The position numbers were made by a program, and so were the translations under genes. 45,032 nucleotides of DNA from Flavobacterium sp. (GTDB lineage: Bacteria > Bacteroidota > Bacteroidia > Flavobacteriales > Flavobacteriaceae), in the NCBI GenBank assembly GCA_017983975.1, contig JAGOAL010000012.1:1-45032 (forward strand), read 5' to 3'. The notes beneath the pieces are model-generated. The model was given only the letters and a program-made list of their open reading frames with translations. It had not been told where the DNA came from and made no database searches. Positions 43,489 to 45,032 of this stretch are shown here, piece after piece. The stretch's first letter is position 1. Each line of letters starts with the position of its first letter.

Positions 43489-43520
43489 AAAAAAGCCTGA
43501 CTATTAGTCAGGCTTTTTTT
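43489..43520. terminator. Bidirectional terminator between the receptor and metK
   Basis: A 14-bp perfect stem AAAAAAGCCTGACT / AGTCAGGCTTTTTT with loop ATT lies between convergent genes and can terminate both. Confidence 0.9.
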
Positions 43521-43536
43521 ATTTATATAAAATCAA

Positions 43537-44787
43537 TTATAGCTTAAAAGCAGTTTTTACCTGGTCTACAAAATCTAATTTTTCCCAAGTAAATAATTCA
43601 ACAGTTACCGTTTTTGTTAAACCACCTGGAGCAGAAAATGTCTTGGTTACAGTTTCAGGAGTTCTTCCCATGTGTCCATATGCAGCAGTTTCACTATAAA
43701 TAGGATTTCTTAATTTTAAACGTTGTTCAATAAAATAAGGACGCATGTCAAAAATGCTCTCCACAACTTTACTGATTTCTCCGTCTGTTAAATTCACTTT
43801 AGCAGTACCGTAAGTGTTTACGTTAATTGATGTTGGTTCAGCAACGCCAATTGCGTAAGAAACTTGTACTAAAATTTCGTCAGCAACCCCAGCAGCAACT
43901 AAGTTTTTAGCAATATGACGTGTAGCATAAGCCGCAGAACGGTCTACTTTAGAAGGATCTTTTCCAGAAAAGGCCCCACCACCGTGAGCTCCTTTTCCAC
44001 CATAGGTATCAACAATAATTTTTCTTCCTGTTAAACCAGTATCTCCGTGAGGTCCTCCAATAACGAATTTTCCTGTTGGGTTAATGTGGTATTTAATGGC
44101 GTCATTAAATAAATGAGCATATTGCGGGTTTTTAGCAATTACTCTTGGAATCAAAATTTCAATAATATCTTTTTTAATTTTAGCTAACATCGTTGGCTCA
44201 TCAGCAAAATCATCATGTTGTGTAGAAACTACAATAGCGTCAATACGAACGGGTTTGTTATCATCAGAATATTCTAAAGTAACTTGCGATTTAGCATCTG
44301 GACGCAAATAAGTAATTTCGTTATTTTCTCTTCTCAAATCAGCTAAATCTTGCAATAATTGATGCGATAATTTTAAGGCTAACGGCATGAACTCTGCAGT
44401 TTCATTAGTTGCATAACCAAACATCATTCCTTGATCGCCTGCGCCTTGCTCTTCTTTGCTAGCTCTGTCAACTCCTTGATTAATATCGGCAGATTGTTCA
44501 TGAATTGCAGATAATACACCGCAAGAATTTGCTTCAAACATGTATTCACTTTTAGTGTAACCAATTTTTTTGATTACATCTCTAGCAATAGTTTGTACAT
44601 CTAAATAGGTGTTCGATTTTACTTCTCCAGCTAAAATTACCTGACCTGTTGTAACTAACGTTTCGCAAGCCACTTTTGACTCAGGGTCAAATGCTAAAAA
44701 ATTATCAATTAATGCGTCTGAAATTTGATCCGCAACTTTGTCAGGATGTCCTTCACTCACTGATTCTGACGTAAATAAATAAGCCAT
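43537..44787 (-). CDS. metK: S-adenosylmethionine synthase
   Basis: 416 residues from ATG 44787 ([21 protein letters not shown], the conserved MetK start). It makes SAM from methionine and ATP in the cytoplasm. Motifs: [45 protein letters not shown] (given by its core TGLTGRK), [19 protein letters not shown], all typical of the enzyme and its K+/Mg2+ sites. An in-frame ATG at 44865 would add 26 hydrophobic residues and lies inside the riboswitch, so it is not chosen. The gene is preceded by a SAM-II-type riboswitch and promoter, fitting feedback control by its product. It converges with the receptor gene. Confidence 0.97.
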   Translation of the reverse strand: MAYLFTSESVSEGHPDKVADQISDALIDNFLAFDPESKVACETLVTTGQVILAGEVKSNTYLDVQTIARDVIKKIGYTKSEYMFEANSCGVLSAIHEQSADINQGVDRASKEEQGAGDQGMMFGYATNETAEFMPLALKLSHQLLQDLADLRRENNEITYLRPDAKSQVTLEYSDDNKPVRIDAIVVSTQHDDFADEPTMLAKIKKDIIEILIPRVIAKNPQYAHLFNDAIKYHINPTGKFVIGGPHGDTGLTGRKIIVDTYGGKGAHGGGAFSGKDPSKVDRSAAYATRHIAKNLVAAGVADEILVQVSYAIGVAEPTSINVNTYGTAKVNLTDGEISKVVESIFDMRPYFIEQRLKLRNPIYSETAAYGHMGRTPETVTKTFSAPGGLTKTVTVELFTWEKLDFVDQVKTAFKL

Positions 44788-44851
44788 AATAAATTTATTA
44801 TAAATTAAGCGAGAAAAAAGTAGATTGCAAATTGCGTAAAGAAGTAGGAAA

Positions 44852-44906
44852 TACTGCTTTAGCATTTTTTTAATGAGGTTGCAATCAGTTCAAATTTTTC
44901 CTCTTT
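44852..44906 (-). promoter_or_regulatory. SAM-II-type riboswitch upstream of metK
   Basis: Read on the minus strand, the leader contains AUUUGAACUGAUUGCAA followed by CCUC and then AAAAAUGCUAAA. This lines up with the SAM-II core as I remember it (AUUUAACNNUAUUGCAA ... AAUGUAGCUAAA). A P1 stem GAGG/CCUC (44903-44900 with 44878-44875) encloses the loop. Loop bases UGC and CUG can pair with downstream GCA and CAG to form the H-type pseudoknot. It begins a few bases after the predicted transcript start and ends 65 bases before the metK ATG. Feedback by SAM on metK is the expected logic. The match was made by eye. Confidence 0.8.
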
Positions 44907-44918
44907 GTTTTTCGTTGG

Positions 44919-44926
44919 CAAAGGTA
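44919..44926 (-). promoter_or_regulatory. Bacteroidota -7 box for the metK leader
   Basis: The minus strand reads TACCTTTG, a full match to TAnnTTTG, identical to the ppa -7 box. It places the transcript start just ahead of the riboswitch. The -33 region is a T run with no clear TTG. The rest of 44927-45032 is AT-rich, with no gene seen. Confidence 0.55.
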
Positions 44927-45032
44927 TGAAGTGATTTTGATTAGAAAAAATAAAAAAGATCTTTTTAACTAAATTAGTTTTAAATTTTTTGTTTTATCAA
45001 ATTTTTTAGATAAATAAACCATAATATATTAT

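Overview
The window is AT-rich, densely packed chromosomal DNA from a member of the Bacteroidota, most likely Flavobacterium or a close relative in the Flavobacteriaceae. The evidence is a SusC/SusD/SusE outer-membrane glycan-uptake set, a type IX secretion (T9SS) component (PorT/SprT-like), an amylase with a T9SS C-terminal sorting tail, TamL, GLPGLI-family proteins, DUF5686, and several promoters with the Bacteroidota -7 box TAnnTTTG. No rRNA, tRNA, CRISPR array, phage module or transposase was seen.

Layout. 1-6081 (+): the end of a polysaccharide utilization locus for a starch-like glucan (susC fragment, susD, susE-like, secreted GH13 amylase). 6218-9711 (+): an ABC permease and a TonB-dependent receptor. 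9747-14354 (-): accD, class II aldolase fba and tamL, then a divergent SpoU-type RNA methyltransferase at 14391-15113 (+). 15119-23086 (-): porT, menG/ubiE, folA, an inserted lipoprotein unit, thyA, a nucleoside permease, a DUF151 bifunctional nuclease, etfA and etfB. 23358-30168 (+): pdhB, a DUF5686 outer-membrane protein, soluble pyrophosphatase and a membrane pyrophosphatase. 30239-37345 (+): GH20 hexosaminidase, Tat-exported glycosylasparaginase, a small lipoprotein, CutC and a GH2 beta-mannosidase. 37384-38792 (-): deoxynucleoside kinase and an unknown exported protein. 38912-43474 (+): two tandem GLPGLI proteins and a large TonB-dependent receptor-like protein. 43537-44787 (-): metK behind a SAM-II-type riboswitch.

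How the parts fit. The first block binds, digests and imports alpha-glucan. The GH20 / glycosylasparaginase / GH2 block matches the linkages of the N-glycan core (Man-beta-GlcNAc-beta-GlcNAc-Asn), so it looks like a glycoprotein-glycan catabolic set. thyA, folA, the nucleoside permease and (elsewhere) the deoxynucleoside kinase serve thymidylate and nucleoside supply. The two pyrophosphatases are neighbours, each with its own -7 box.

Most unusual features: (1) a lone lipoprotein gene between thyA and folA, bracketed by attC-like imperfect palindromes with the layout of an integron-type cassette, but with no integrase in view; (2) short-period (7-, 8-, 12-bp) degenerate tandem repeats that fill same-strand gene spacers and are absent from convergent and divergent ones; (3) a Cys-rich, probably periplasmic tail on the membrane pyrophosphatase; (4) a metK riboswitch whose conserved core contains an AUG in frame with metK; (5) a 16-bp perfect palindrome between etfB and pdhB.
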